62,868 nucleotides of DNA from contig JAIUOR010000016.1 of NCBI GenBank assembly GCA_020161795.1, positions 1 to 62,868 of the forward strand, given 5' to 3'. This DNA is from Actinomycetota bacterium (GTDB taxonomy: Bacteria; Actinomycetota; Actinomycetes; Propionibacteriales; Propionibacteriaceae). How positions within the stretch are numbered: position 1 is the first letter of the stretch; every line of letters begins with the position of its first letter. Shown here one piece after another: positions 40,993-49,231 of the stretch. The notes under the pieces were generated by a model, which was not told where the DNA came from, did no database searches, and saw only the letters and a program-made list of their open reading frames with translations. Both the position numbers and the translations under genes were made by a program.

Positions 40993-41553
40993 TCAGCCGT
41001 GGCGCGGTGGGACGGTGGTGAGCGCGGCGAGCGAGGCACGGACGGTGGCGTCGGCGATGGGCTGTGTCTGCAGGGTCTGCCGGATCAGTAGGCCCTCGAC
41101 GAGGGCATCGACCGCTGCGGCGGTCTCCGGAGCGAAGTGCTTCAGCAGGCACACCTGCGTGCTGGCCATCCAGTCCTGCACGAGCACCGCCGTGGCGTCG
41201 TCGTGCTGGGCGTAGGAATACAGCTCGAAAAGGAGCCGGGTTCGGGTCGGCGATCCAGCAGCCAGGTGGAGGAACTGGACCAGCGCGTCGATGGCCTCGT
41301 CGGGCGAGGCGGCCGTCAGCAGCAGCTCGTTGTACGCCTGCACCATCGTGTCGACGTAGCTGCGGAAGGCGGCCTCCAGGATGTCGTCAAGCCTGGCGAA
41401 GTAATAGGTCAACGAACCCAGCGGCACGCGAGCACGGTTGGCGATGCGCCGGTGGGTGACCTTGTGCACCCCCACCTCCGCGATGACCGCCACCGCCGCC
41501 TCGACGATCGCGTTCCTCCTGCCGACGGGATCCTTGGCTCTCGTGCGCATCAT
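40993..41553 (-). CDS. TetR/AcrR-family repressor of the adjacent PACE pump
   Basis: A 186-residue regulator. Residues about 10-58 are the TetR DNA-binding domain (AIVEAAVAVIAEVGVHKVTHRRIANRARVPLGSLTYYF). The remaining helices bind a ligand, presumably a substrate of the pump. Two ATGs in tandem begin the ORF with GGAGG upstream. It is divergent from the efflux gene, and the gap holds two TGTAC-N4-GTACA palindromes. Confidence 0.88.
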   Translation of the reverse strand: MMRTRAKDPVGRRNAIVEAAVAVIAEVGVHKVTHRRIANRARVPLGSLTYYFARLDDILEAAFRSYVDTMVQAYNELLLTAASPDEAIDALVQFLHLAAGSPTRTRLLFELYSYAQHDDATAVLVQDWMASTQVCLLKHFAPETAAAVDALVEGLLIRQTLQTQPIADATVRASLAALTTVPPRHG

Positions 41554-41589
41554 CGGGATTCCTCCGCCGTTTACTGGGCCTTCAACTCA

Positions 41590-41603
41590 TGTACTAATGT
41601 ACA
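41590..41603. promoter_or_regulatory. TetR operator, site 1
   Basis: TGTACTAATGTACA is a palindrome of the form TGTAC-N4-GTACA between the divergent tetR and efflux genes. Confidence 0.7.
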
Positions 41604-41614
41604 CTTCGTCGTCA

Positions 41615-41628
41615 TGTACATCAGTACA
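41615..41628. promoter_or_regulatory. TetR operator, site 2
   Basis: TGTACATCAGTACA repeats the TGTAC-N4-GTACA form. Its centre is 25 bp from that of site 1 and it lies 20 bp before the efflux ATG. Confidence 0.7.
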
Positions 41629-41648
41629 CATCAGAGGAGGGCGTCAGG

Positions 41649-42125
41649 ATGTTGCGACTCAGCCCGGTTCGGCGGCGAGTGCTCTACGTCACGCTCTACG
41701 AACTGATCGCCGTCGTACTCGTGGCCGTGTTCCTGATGACCTTCCACTACGAGGCCGGCGACGCCTTCCTGATCGGCCTGATCTCGTCCGTGGTGGCGGT
41801 GATCTGGAACTACGTCTGGAACACCCTCTTCGAGTGGTGGGAAGGGCGTCGACAGGCGGGCCCCCGCACGCTTCGTCGTCGCATCGTCCACGCCGTCGGC
41901 TTCGAAGGCGGACTGATCGTGTTCCTGGTACCGACGATGGCGCTGATCCTGGGCGTCTCGCTCGTGACGGCGTTCTTCCTCGAAGCGGGGCAGCTCGTCT
42001 TCTTCCTGCTCTACACCTTCGTGTTCGCGTGGTGCTTCGACAGGTTCATCAGCCCGCCCCCGGCCGACGAGACGGCCAGCGACGACGCTCGAATCCTGGA
42101 GACCACCGTCCCAAGCGTGGTCTAG
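41649..42125 (+). CDS. PACE-family multidrug/biocide efflux protein
   Basis: A 158-residue membrane protein with four helices in two homologous halves (bacterial transmembrane pair domain). Half one has RRVLYVTLYELIAV, with the Glu of the first PACE helix, and WNYVWNTLFEWWE. Half two has RIVHAVGFEGGLIVF and FVFAWCFDRF. These are the PACE (AceI-like) motifs, a family that exports chlorhexidine and other cationic biocides by proton antiport. The C-terminal 25 residues are an acidic tail not typical of short PACE proteins. GAGGAGG precedes the ATG. Confidence 0.88.
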   Translation: MLRLSPVRRRVLYVTLYELIAVVLVAVFLMTFHYEAGDAFLIGLISSVVAVIWNYVWNTLFEWWEGRRQAGPRTLRRRIVHAVGFEGGLIVFLVPTMALILGVSLVTAFFLEAGQLVFFLLYTFVFAWCFDRFISPPPADETASDDARILETTVPSVV

Positions 42126-42141
42126 CGCCGACCCTTGAGGC

Positions 42142-42870
42142 TCAGCGCAGGAGAGCGAGATCCCGTCGGATGTAGCGCAGGTGCGCCCACTCCTCCTCCA
42201 GGATCACGCGAATGCAGTCACCGACGCTGGGACGCCAGTCACCGCCCCACGGATCCTCGCGCTCCTCCGCGAGCAACTCCGATGTGGCCGTGGCCAGGAA
42301 ACCGGTCACCATCCGCTGCCGCTCGGCGCGCACCGCGAGGATCTCCTCGTAGGCCGGCGGATCCGCCCGGAAGATCGACATGTCGAAGCCCATCTCGCCG
42401 GCGCCGGTGAAGATCTGGCCGATCTCGTGGAACGGCTGCTGGATCCGCAGTATCCCGCCGCGGAGCCAGGCATCGGTCGCCAGGATGAGATGCCGCAGGG
42501 TCTGCGCCAAGGACCACTCGTCCTCGACGTGGGCGTCCACCAGGTCCTGCGGCGTGCCGGCCACCGTCGTCTGCCACGCGGACTGCACGGCGACCCAACC
42601 CTCGCGCAGGCCTTCGGGCGTCTCGGCCTTCTGCAGCTCGCGGCCCGGGAACTGCCGGTTGAGTTCTGCGTCCACGAGCGGCACAACGTCGACCCCGTTG
42701 ACGAAGAGGCTGCCGAAGAACAGGTCGTGGCTGTCGATGTCGAGTCCATCCACATCGACGCTGCGCATCGTCACGCCGCTGACATCGGAGAATCGCAGGG
42801 TGGCACCCTTGAAGCTCGTCTTGACGAAGGTCGCGCCTTCGAACTCCTTCGTGCCGGAATAGGTCGTCAT
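42142..42870 (-). CDS. DinB-family protein with N-terminal pentapeptide-repeat segment
   Basis: A 242-residue protein. Residues about 1-60 read as consecutive pentapeptide-like units (FEGATFVKTSFKGATLRFSD), which form a right-handed beta-helix. The rest is a DinB/YfiT four-helix bundle, with EWSLAQTLRHLILATDAWL and EEEWAHLRYIRRDL supplying metal-binding His residues. Bacillithiol or mycothiol transferases belong to this superfamily, so a thiol-related role is conceivable, but no substrate can be read. An in-frame reading upstream of ATG 42870 is not supported. Confidence 0.75.
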   Translation of the reverse strand: MTTYSGTKEFEGATFVKTSFKGATLRFSDVSGVTMRSVDVDGLDIDSHDLFFGSLFVNGVDVVPLVDAELNRQFPGRELQKAETPEGLREGWVAVQSAWQTTVAGTPQDLVDAHVEDEWSLAQTLRHLILATDAWLRGGILRIQQPFHEIGQIFTGAGEMGFDMSIFRADPPAYEEILAVRAERQRMVTGFLATATSELLAEEREDPWGGDWRPSVGDCIRVILEEEWAHLRYIRRDLALLR

Positions 42871-42933
42871 CGCCCTATCATCACCCCTGACTCCTGGGCG
42901 ATCCACCCCTGGGGCCTGCCGTGACCGCGCAGA

Positions 42934-43857
42934 CTAGGCGGGAGGCAGGGCCGAACGAATGCTCGCCCAGCCCATCACCACGCCGATGTCGAGCCGGGCC
43001 GAACCGTTGCCCAGGACGAACTCGTCCAGGGCCTGGTTGTCCGGCCAGGTGATCTTGCCGAGCTGGGCCTCGCCGCGCACGGTGACGTTCGAGCGCTCGT
43101 CGAGGTCGACGGTGAGCTGTCCGGATTCCACCCGCACCCGGGAGCGTCCGGACGCGATGGAGCCCTTGATGGAGGCCGAGCCGGCCTGCACCAGGACGTC
43201 CTCCGCCTCGGCCACTCCGGTCAGTTCCGCGCTGCCCGCGGTGAGCCGCACCTTGCCCAGGTAGGGCAGGTCGGTGCAGGTCAGGCTGCCGGCGGTCACC
43301 TCGACGTCCACCAGGATGCTGGGGTTGATCCGCAGGTACAGCTCCTTGCCCAGGCCGAGGGCACGTAGTTCGTCCAGGCTGCGCGGGGGACGCAGGATGC
43401 TGAAGCCGTCCAGGTTGGGGCCGATCTCGCCGTCGCTGGAGACCTCCAGCACCGAGCCGTTGCGACGCAGCACGTGCGGACCTTCGGCGGAGGCGGTGGC
43501 CACCGAGCGGTCGCCGACGATCCGGACCCGGCGGCCCACCGCATGCACCGAGATCCGGTCGACGCCCTTGGAGCCCGCCGCGCGGCGATGGCTGGGCGGC
43601 ACCTCGTCGTCCCCGGTGAAGACCTCCCGGGCGTAGGGCGAGTACTGACGGCGTCCGGCGTCGTTGTCGTCGCCCAGTTCTTCGTTGCTGGGCTCTTCGT
43701 TGCCGGACTCGACGTCGATGGGGTCGGCCTGGGGTGCGGCGACCGGCTCGGCTTCCGGATGCGGCTTGAGCGCGTCGATCCGGCGCGCCGCTTCCGCGGC
43801 GTCGATCCGACCGGCGGCGAGGTCTTCCAGGACGGGACCAAGATCAGGCGATGTCAT
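42934..43857 (-). CDS. DUF4097-like beta-strand repeat protein
   Basis: A 307-residue protein with no signal peptide. Residues 1-35 form a short helical segment (DLAAGRIDAAEAARRIDAL) seen at the start of similar proteins. An acidic linker with a small repeat (NEEPSNEELGDDND) follows. Residues about 100-300 are regular beta strands (VTAGSLTCTDLPYLGKVRL, AEDVLVQAGSASIKG) predicted to stack as a beta-solenoid, as in DUF4097 putative adhesin proteins. Function unknown. A leaderless-type -10 supports the start. Confidence 0.7.
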   Translation of the reverse strand: MTSPDLGPVLEDLAAGRIDAAEAARRIDALKPHPEAEPVAAPQADPIDVESGNEEPSNEELGDDNDAGRRQYSPYAREVFTGDDEVPPSHRRAAGSKGVDRISVHAVGRRVRIVGDRSVATASAEGPHVLRRNGSVLEVSSDGEIGPNLDGFSILRPPRSLDELRALGLGKELYLRINPSILVDVEVTAGSLTCTDLPYLGKVRLTAGSAELTGVAEAEDVLVQAGSASIKGSIASGRSRVRVESGQLTVDLDERSNVTVRGEAQLGKITWPDNQALDEFVLGNGSARLDIGVVMGWASIRSALPPA

Positions 43858-43863
43858 ACCTCA

Positions 43864-43869
43864 ACGGTA
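43864..43869 (-). promoter_or_regulatory. -10 hexamer for leaderless DUF4097-like gene
   Basis: TACCGT on the minus strand lies 6 nt before ATG 43857. Confidence 0.5.
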
Positions 43870-43941
43870 CGCTCGTTTTCCAGAATGGAAACCCCTTCTT
43901 GCGAGATTCGTAAGTAGATCAGGGGCGAGCCAGGGTCGTGA

Positions 43942-45036
43942 TCAGTGCTCCTCGGGCAGTGCCGTTCCGAATCGGTGCGGGTCGAGGCCGCGGATGAAGG
44001 CGACCCCGAATGCCAGCACCGGAATCACCAGCAGCGCGCCCACGATGCCGGCCAGGGTGGCACCCACCGCCAGGCCGATCAACACCGCCAGTGGATGCAG
44101 CGAGACCGCCCGTCCCAGCAGGATCGGCTGCAGGAAGTGTCCCTCGGTCTGCACCACGAGAATCGTGATGCCCAGCATGATCAGCGCGGTCACCCAGCCG
44201 TGGGTCACCAGCGCGAGAAGGACGGCGATGGTGCCGGAGATCACCGCGCCCACGACCGGGACGAAGGAGACGATGAAGGTGAGGGCGAACAGCGCCCACG
44301 CCATCGGGATCCGCAGGATCAGCGCGCCGAGCAGCATGCCCAGCGCGTCCACGAAGGCGACCAGCACCTGCGCGCGCATGTAGGCGACCAGCGACACCCA
44401 GCCGTTGCCGGAGGCCCGGCGGACGTTGGCCTGGTAGCGCCGGGGCACCAGGGTGAGAACGGACGACCACAGCTGACGCCCGGAGGCGAGGAAGAAGAAG
44501 CTGGCGATCAGCGCGATCGCCGTGCCGGCGACGAAGTGCCCGAATCCGACGCCGGCGTCGGCCAGCCAGCCCGCTATCGCTGCTCGCGACTCGTTCAGCC
44601 AGGTGGTGAGCTGCGCGAGGTAGCCGTTGAGATCCTCCTGCGAGATCTGGAGCGGCCCCTCCGCGAGCCAGGCGAGCAGTGAGCCGAGGCCGGCGATCGA
44701 CTGCTCGATGAGCTGCGGCATCTCCCTGGCCACCTGGGCACCGATCGCCACCAGGACGCCCCCGAGCACCAGCGCGAGGGTGAGCAGCGACGCGATCGAG
44801 GCGAGTACCGGCGGCCAGCCCCAGCCACGCAGCCGGTTGTTGACCGGGTTGAGCAGCGCGGTGAAGAGCATCGCCACCGCCAGCGGGATCGCCACGCCGG
44901 AGAAGTACCGCAGCAGGTACCAGATGCCGAGCACGAGCCCCGCGATCACCAGGATGCGCCAGGCCCACTCCGAGGCCGTCACCAATCCTCGCGGGACGGC
45001 GGGCGCGGGCTGGGAGCGACGGGAAGGGAAGGTCAC
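43942..45036 (-). CDS. AI-2E family transporter
   Basis: A 364-residue integral membrane protein with about eight helices in the AI-2E/PerM/YdiK arrangement. Two helices at about 20-65, an amphipathic soluble segment to about 150, then helices to the C-terminus with FIVSFVPVVGAVISGTIAVLLAL, the family signature. Members export signalling molecules or act as Na+/H+ exchangers; the substrate here is unknown. GTG 45036 has GAGGAG five bases upstream; longer in-frame readings overlap ung and are shadows. Confidence 0.87.
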   Translation of the reverse strand: MTFPSRRSQPAPAVPRGLVTASEWAWRILVIAGLVLGIWYLLRYFSGVAIPLAVAMLFTALLNPVNNRLRGWGWPPVLASIASLLTLALVLGGVLVAIGAQVAREMPQLIEQSIAGLGSLLAWLAEGPLQISQEDLNGYLAQLTTWLNESRAAIAGWLADAGVGFGHFVAGTAIALIASFFFLASGRQLWSSVLTLVPRRYQANVRRASGNGWVSLVAYMRAQVLVAFVDALGMLLGALILRIPMAWALFALTFIVSFVPVVGAVISGTIAVLLALVTHGWVTALIMLGITILVVQTEGHFLQPILLGRAVSLHPLAVLIGLAVGATLAGIVGALLVIPVLAFGVAFIRGLDPHRFGTALPEEH

Positions 45037-45198
45037 TGGATCTCCTCGGGGCTCGGAAGTCTGCCCCCACCGTAGCGGCACTCCGAACGACCCCGGCAGA
45101 TCCCGACCGCCCGCACACAGCGCATCCACCCGCCGTCCCGACCGGTGTCGTTGCGTGGTTCGCGATCGAAGGGCCCTGGCCCGACCATCCGGCGCCGA

Positions 45199-45204
45199 TA
45201 GGCT
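45199..45204 (+). promoter_or_regulatory. -10 hexamer for leaderless ung
   Basis: TAGGCT lies 6 nt before ATG 45211. Confidence 0.5.
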
Positions 45205-45210
45205 GCTGGC

Positions 45211-45900
45211 ATGACCCAACCACGTCCGCTGGCAGAACTGGTGGCCCCCGACTGGGCTGAGGCGCTCACTCCGGTGGCCGGAGTGGTGGCCGAGATGGGT
45301 GAGTTCCTGCGACAGGAACTGGCTGCCGGCCGGAACTACCTGCCGTCCGGGAGCAACGTGCTGCGAGCCTTCTCCCGCCCGATGGCGGACGTCCGGGTGC
45401 TGCTGGTCGGCCAGGATCCCTACCCCACGCCCGGGCACGCGGTCGGGCTGTGCTTCTCGGTGGCACCCGAGGTGCGCCCGCTGCCGCGCAGCCTGGTGAA
45501 CATCTACACCGAACTCGAGGCCGATCTGGGGATTCCGCCAGCTGCCTCGGGTGACCTCACACCGTGGTTCGAGCAGGGTGTGCTGTTGCTGAACCGGGTG
45601 CTGACGGTTCGTCCCGGACAGCCGGGTTCGCACCGCGGCAAGGGCTGGGAACAGGTCACCGCCTGCGCCATCGACGCCCTCGTCACCCGCGGTGGCCCGC
45701 TGGTCGCGCTGCTGTGGGGACGGGACGCGCAGAATCTCTCCCCCCGCCTGGGCGACGTCCCCCAGATCGCCTCCGCCCACCCCTCCCCGTTGTCCGCGCA
45801 CGCCGGCTTCTTCGGCTCACGGCCGTTCAGTCGGGTGAACGCAGCGCTGGAGGCGCAGGGCGCAGCCGGGATCGACTGGCGACTGGAGCCTTCCGGCTAG
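45211..45900 (+). CDS. ung: Uracil-DNA glycosylase, family 1
   Basis: A 229-residue base-excision enzyme that removes uracil from [22 protein letters not shown] near residues 66-84 holds the catalytic Asp and the water-activating loop. LLLNRVLTV supports the uracil pocket, and [21 protein letters not shown] is the DNA-intercalation loop with the catalytic His. All key residues are present and the length is normal. Confidence 0.95.
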   Translation: MTQPRPLAELVAPDWAEALTPVAGVVAEMGEFLRQELAAGRNYLPSGSNVLRAFSRPMADVRVLLVGQDPYPTPGHAVGLCFSVAPEVRPLPRSLVNIYTELEADLGIPPAASGDLTPWFEQGVLLLNRVLTVRPGQPGSHRGKGWEQVTACAIDALVTRGGPLVALLWGRDAQNLSPRLGDVPQIASAHPSPLSAHAGFFGSRPFSRVNAALEAQGAAGIDWRLEPSG

Positions 45901-45942
45901 CAAGGTGGGAATGGCCGGACCCCGGCGCCGGTTTCACCAGAC

Positions 45943-46548
45943 ATGAGTCACACCCTGCCCGGCCGCGCAACCCCGGTGCTCTCCGAGCCCTGCTGGCATG
46001 AGGTCTTCGGCAATCGCGTCGGCACCGTACCGCCCGGCTCCCAGGTCGCCTACTTCGCTCTTGGTTGCTTCTGGGGAGCGGAGAAACTCTTCTGGAACAT
46101 ACCCGGCGTCACCTCGACCGCGGTCGGCTATGCCGGCGGCAGCACCCCCAACCCGACCTATCGCGAGGTCTGCTCGGGCCAGACCGGGCACGCCGAGACG
46201 GTGATGGTCTGCTTCGACCCGGCGCGCGTCTCCTACCGGGAGCTCCTCACGGCCTTCCTGGAGAATCACGACCCCACCCAGGGGATGCGCCAAGGCAATG
46301 ACCACGGCACTCAGTACCGGTCGGCGATCTACACCACCGATCCGGAACAGGCCGCCGAAGCCCGGACGATGCTCGCCGCCTTCCAGCCGGGGCTGACCAC
46401 AGCCGGCTACGGCCCGATCACCACCGAGATCGCGCCGGCGGGACCGTTCTACCTGGCCGAGGACTATCACCAGCAGTACCTGGTGAAGAATCCGAACGGC
46501 TACTGCCCGGTGCACGCCACCGGGGTGCGCTGTTCCGCGGGCGGCTGA
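45943..46548 (+). CDS. msrA: Peptide-methionine (S)-S-oxide reductase
   Basis: A 201-residue repair enzyme for S-methionine sulfoxide. [13 protein letters not shown] holds the active-site Cys near residue 42, GYAGG and [13 protein letters not shown] follow, and [12 protein letters not shown] and EDYHQQYL are the usual substrate contacts. A Cys near the C-terminus (TGVRCSAGG) may act in resolution. It lies 42 nt after ung on the same strand. Confidence 0.95.
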   Translation: MSHTLPGRATPVLSEPCWHEVFGNRVGTVPPGSQVAYFALGCFWGAEKLFWNIPGVTSTAVGYAGGSTPNPTYREVCSGQTGHAETVMVCFDPARVSYRELLTAFLENHDPTQGMRQGNDHGTQYRSAIYTTDPEQAAEARTMLAAFQPGLTTAGYGPITTEIAPAGPFYLAEDYHQQYLVKNPNGYCPVHATGVRCSAGG

Positions 46549-46610
46549 GCGAGCTGGGTGGCCGTCCCAGCCCACATCCGAGCGGGACGGCCCCGGCTAC
46601 CGCTGCTCCG

Positions 46611-47033
46611 TCAGCTGACGGCGGCGGCGGTCTCGAGCTTCTCCAGCGCGGCTTCCCAGCGCTTCTCTATCGCGCCGGCGTCGAAGTAGCGCGGGATCAG
46701 CTCGTGGCGGATCTCGACGGTGGTCTGATCCTGGTCCGCGGCCACCAGGCGGACGTCGACGATGGTCTTGGGCGCCTCTTCGGCGGCGTGCCAGCTGAAC
46801 CGGATCTGCTCCAACGGATGGTAGGAGCGGATCACGCCGAAGGTGCCGTCCTCGGCATGCCAGCTGTCGCCCTTGTCGCCGAGTTCCCCACCGGGGCCCA
46901 GCAGTGCTTCGGCACCCTCACGGGTGACCAGGAATTTCCATACATTCTTCGGGGATTGGGACACCGACCGGCTCACAGTCACGGTGGTGTCCACGGCGTT
47001 TGCGAGCGTGTCGCCTGCACCCTGATCAGTCAT
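46611..47033 (-). CDS. SRPBCC/AHSA1-type polyketide-cyclase-fold protein
   Basis: A 140-residue START-like domain protein. VSQSPKNVWKFLVTREGAEALLG at the front, IRSYHPLEQIRFSWHAAEE in the middle and a long C-terminal helix (EKRWEAALEKLE) are typical of AHSA1/SRPBCC domains, which bind hydrophobic ligands. Ligand unknown. ATG 47033 is chosen because GAGG lies seven bases upstream; a second ATG six bases earlier is too close. Upstream lies the long non-coding gap. Confidence 0.75.
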   Translation of the reverse strand: MTDQGAGDTLANAVDTTVTVSRSVSQSPKNVWKFLVTREGAEALLGPGGELGDKGDSWHAEDGTFGVIRSYHPLEQIRFSWHAAEEAPKTIVDVRLVAADQDQTTVEIRHELIPRYFDAGAIEKRWEAALEKLETAAAVS

Positions 47034-47245
47034 GTCCATACCTCGATCCGACTGGTGGCCAGCCCTTCATTGGGCCTGCCCGGTACGGCCACACTACTCG
47101 TCCCCACCGACATCGGGGGAGGGTCTGGAAGGTTCGTCCCACCGATTTTCCGGAGCCTTTCGCGACCGTTGTCGGAGACCGGAAATTCCGCCCGCGCCGC
47201 GTGTCGTTGGCCGACGATCCGAGCCGCGGCCGGTAGAAAAGACAG

Positions 47246-47276
47246 TGACCGGACCCCGTATGAGGTGGTCCGGTCA
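47246..47276. repeat. 10-bp-stem hairpin in the non-coding gap
   Basis: TGACCGGACC and GGTCCGGTCA are perfect inverted copies around an 11-nt loop. The CCGGACC/GGTCCGG core recurs in the hairpin at 47569-47603. Confidence 0.65.
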
Positions 47277-47308
47277 ACACACCTCCGAGGGAGCTGAGAA
47301 CCCATCGA

Positions 47309-47333
47309 TCGGCGTGTCCAGGCGACACGCCGA
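47309..47333. repeat. 10-bp-stem hairpin in the non-coding gap
   Basis: TCGGCGTGTC and GACACGCCGA form a perfect 10-bp stem with a 5-nt loop. Confidence 0.6.
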
Positions 47334-47568
47334 GGCTCGGGAATTTTCTCTGAAGATCTTTCGCCAAACCCCTTGCGCCACCCGATTCCGCGCGGTAGAA
47401 ATGTGGCACGCGATCGAAGCGGCGGCCCGAAAGGGAAGCGGTGGAGAGGCGGTCGGACAGCAATCGAGGTCCATTGCCAACGGGGCAACCCGGAGGCGTC
47501 CTGTCGGGACGGGCAGGCGGATCAGGCGGGCTGACCGAGTTCGGGAGGCGTCCACCCCGGACAACCTT

Positions 47569-47603
47569 GAGGGCCGGACCAACTCATACTTGGTCCGGCC
47601 CTC
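47569..47603 (-). terminator. Strong hairpin terminator downstream of mpg
   Basis: GAGGGCCGGACCAA (47569-47582) and TTGGTCCGGCCCTC (47590-47603) form a perfect 14-bp stem with a 7-nt loop, 9 nt past the mpg stop. There is no U tract, which is common for actinobacterial terminators. Confidence 0.75.
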
Positions 47604-47612
47604 GCCTATTGC

Positions 47613-48197
47613 CTACCAGGCGCGATCGTCGGTGACGACGCGCGGGCTGCGGCGATAGGCGGAGACCGTCGGGTCCCCCGGAATCCAGAATCGCCACGGA
47701 CGCTGATGCGCCACCGAGACTCCGACCCTCGGCCCGCTGGCGATCCCGGACGGCGGCTCGCCCGACGCCAGCACCGGCCCGTCCTGCCCCAGCCGGGCAC
47801 CGGAATCAGCCAGCGTCCAGCCCATCACCCGGCCCAGGTTGCCCGGGCCGCGGGCCAGCGCCACGTCCGGCACCCCGGGCCGACGCTCCCGGGCGATCTC
47901 CAGGCCGGCCACCACCTCACCGGCCCGCAACAGCACCGCCGATCCTCGCCCGGGCAGCCCGCAGACGATGTTGCCGCAGATGTGGATGCCATGCGACAGG
48001 TAGCAGTACAGGATGCCCGGCCCCGCGAACAGCGCCCGGGTACGCGGCCGCGGCCCGATCGCCGCATGGGCCGCCAGATCGTCGCGACCCGAATATGCCT
48101 CGACCTCGGTGAGCCGCAGCACCACCTCGTCCTGCCGCAGCAGACAGCCCAGTAGCCGGGGCGCCAGGGCTTCGGCATCCGCCGTGAGATCGATCAC
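47613..48197 (-). CDS. 3-methyladenine DNA glycosylase (AAG/MPG family)
   Basis: A 194-residue glycosylase that removes alkylated purines. LRLTEVEAYSG holds the catalytic Glu, AAHAAIGPRPRTRALFAGPGILYCYLSHGIHICGNIVC the DNA- and base-binding core, ALARGPGNLGRVMGW follows, and the C-terminal SVAHQRPWRFWIPGDPTVS is conserved. Length fits bacterial MPG. GTG 48197 is the likely start. A strong terminator follows it. Confidence 0.92.
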   Translation of the reverse strand: MIDLTADAEALAPRLLGCLLRQDEVVLRLTEVEAYSGRDDLAAHAAIGPRPRTRALFAGPGILYCYLSHGIHICGNIVCGLPGRGSAVLLRAGEVVAGLEIARERRPGVPDVALARGPGNLGRVMGWTLADSGARLGQDGPVLASGEPPSGIASGPRVGVSVAHQRPWRFWIPGDPTVSAYRRSPRVVTDDRAW

Positions 48198-48254
48198 CTG
48201 GCCAGTCTGCCCGACCCCGGCCTGGGCAGGGCAATGGCGATTTCCGCGCCGCGC

Positions 48255-48260
48255 TACCCT
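48255..48260 (+). promoter_or_regulatory. -10 hexamer for leaderless lipoprotein gene
   Basis: TACCCT lies 7 nt before ATG 48268. Confidence 0.5.
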
Positions 48261-48267
48261 CGCTGAT

Positions 48268-49227
48268 ATGCCAAGGGCCTTCGTCATCGGTTGCCTCGCG
48301 GCGCTGGCCCTCGCGCTGGCCGCGTGCCAATCGGTGATGGCCGCTCCGCTAACGCCGACGCACTCGCCCAGCACGCCGACGCCGAGCCCCCTGCGCACCG
48401 CCACCCCGGCCCCGGTGGATCTCACCGTCCCAGGCGCGGCGCAGCGGATGCTCCAGCGGCTGGTGGCCGCGGCCGGCACCGATCGCGTGATCATGGCCGA
48501 GGTCACCGCGGAATCCGCCTCGATCAGCGTTCTGCCGCCCGGCAGCACCGAACCCGTGACCTGGGCCTACCGCGACCAGGAGATGCAGCAGGTGGCCAGC
48601 GACCTGCAGTATGTCGACCAGGCCACCTTCTCGCTGGACGACTTCGACCTGTCCGACGTCGGGCAGCTGTTCCGGGTGGCGGCCCGGTTGTCGTCGTCCA
48701 CGCAACGCCAGACCCTGCAGATCGTCGACTACTCCGGCGGCCGGGTGATGATGACGGTCACCACCAATCCGGAGTCGCGCACGGTCTTCTTCAACACCGA
48801 CGGCAGCCTGTTGCCGGAGCTCGACTATCACACCCGATCCGGCCTGATCGACGGGCTGGCCGTGGTGATCGACGACCGGCCGGCCATCCGGCAGCTGGGC
48901 GTGGATTCCGAGGCCGGCGCCTGGGTGGAGTACACCGGTTCCAACCGCACCACCATCCGGCGGCACCGTCCCCCGAAGGTTCCGGTGACGACGGTCCGCT
49001 ACGACGATCCGCCGGCCCTACCGGCATTCCCCACCGGCTCGATCGATCCCGACGCGATCTGGCTGGTGGTGGAGCGCACGCTCCGGGAGGAAGGCTGGGA
49101 CGGCCAGGTCGAGTGGTCGGTCACCGTCGACGATCGGGCCGAGACCGGGGTGCCACGCATGTACTTCACCATCGGCACCGAATCGCTGGTCACCGACCTG
49201 GACGGCCAGGAGCTGCCGGATTCGTGA
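48268..49227 (+). CDS. Putative lipoprotein, function unknown
   Basis: A 319-residue protein with a lipoprotein signal (ALALAAC, Cys near residue 20) and a Thr/Pro/Ser-rich linker to about residue 52. The rest is predicted to be mixed alpha/beta with many short strands (RVMMTVTTNPESRTVFFNTDG), and lacks catalytic motifs I recognise. It may be a LppX-like or similar cell-surface domain, but no firm assignment is possible. It converges on the methylase gene with a 4-bp gap. Confidence 0.65.
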   Translation: MPRAFVIGCLAALALALAACQSVMAAPLTPTHSPSTPTPSPLRTATPAPVDLTVPGAAQRMLQRLVAAAGTDRVIMAEVTAESASISVLPPGSTEPVTWAYRDQEMQQVASDLQYVDQATFSLDDFDLSDVGQLFRVAARLSSSTQRQTLQIVDYSGGRVMMTVTTNPESRTVFFNTDGSLLPELDYHTRSGLIDGLAVVIDDRPAIRQLGVDSEAGAWVEYTGSNRTTIRRHRPPKVPVTTVRYDDPPALPAFPTGSIDPDAIWLVVERTLREEGWDGQVEWSVTVDDRAETGVPRMYFTIGTESLVTDLDGQELPDS

Positions 49228-49231
49228 CCGC

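Larger units (their letters stand above)
47040..47612. other. 570-bp gap with no convincing gene, rich in strong hairpins
   Basis: This is the only stretch over 300 bp without a gene that I can support. Several overlapping ORFs of up to 208 codons exist on both strands, but none resembles a protein and their residue composition is arbitrary. It is less GC-biased in places than its neighbours. It holds perfect-stem hairpins at 47246-47276, 47309-47333 and 47569-47603, a smaller one near 47474-47488, and a GGAGGCGTCC direct repeat (47492-47501 and 47544-47553). It may encode a non-coding RNA or be the remains of an insertion. Confidence 0.5.

Noticed and set aside
47032-47658. A 208-codon frame across the long gap
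   Set aside because: No motif, arbitrary composition, competing frames of similar length on both strands, and strong hairpins inside it.
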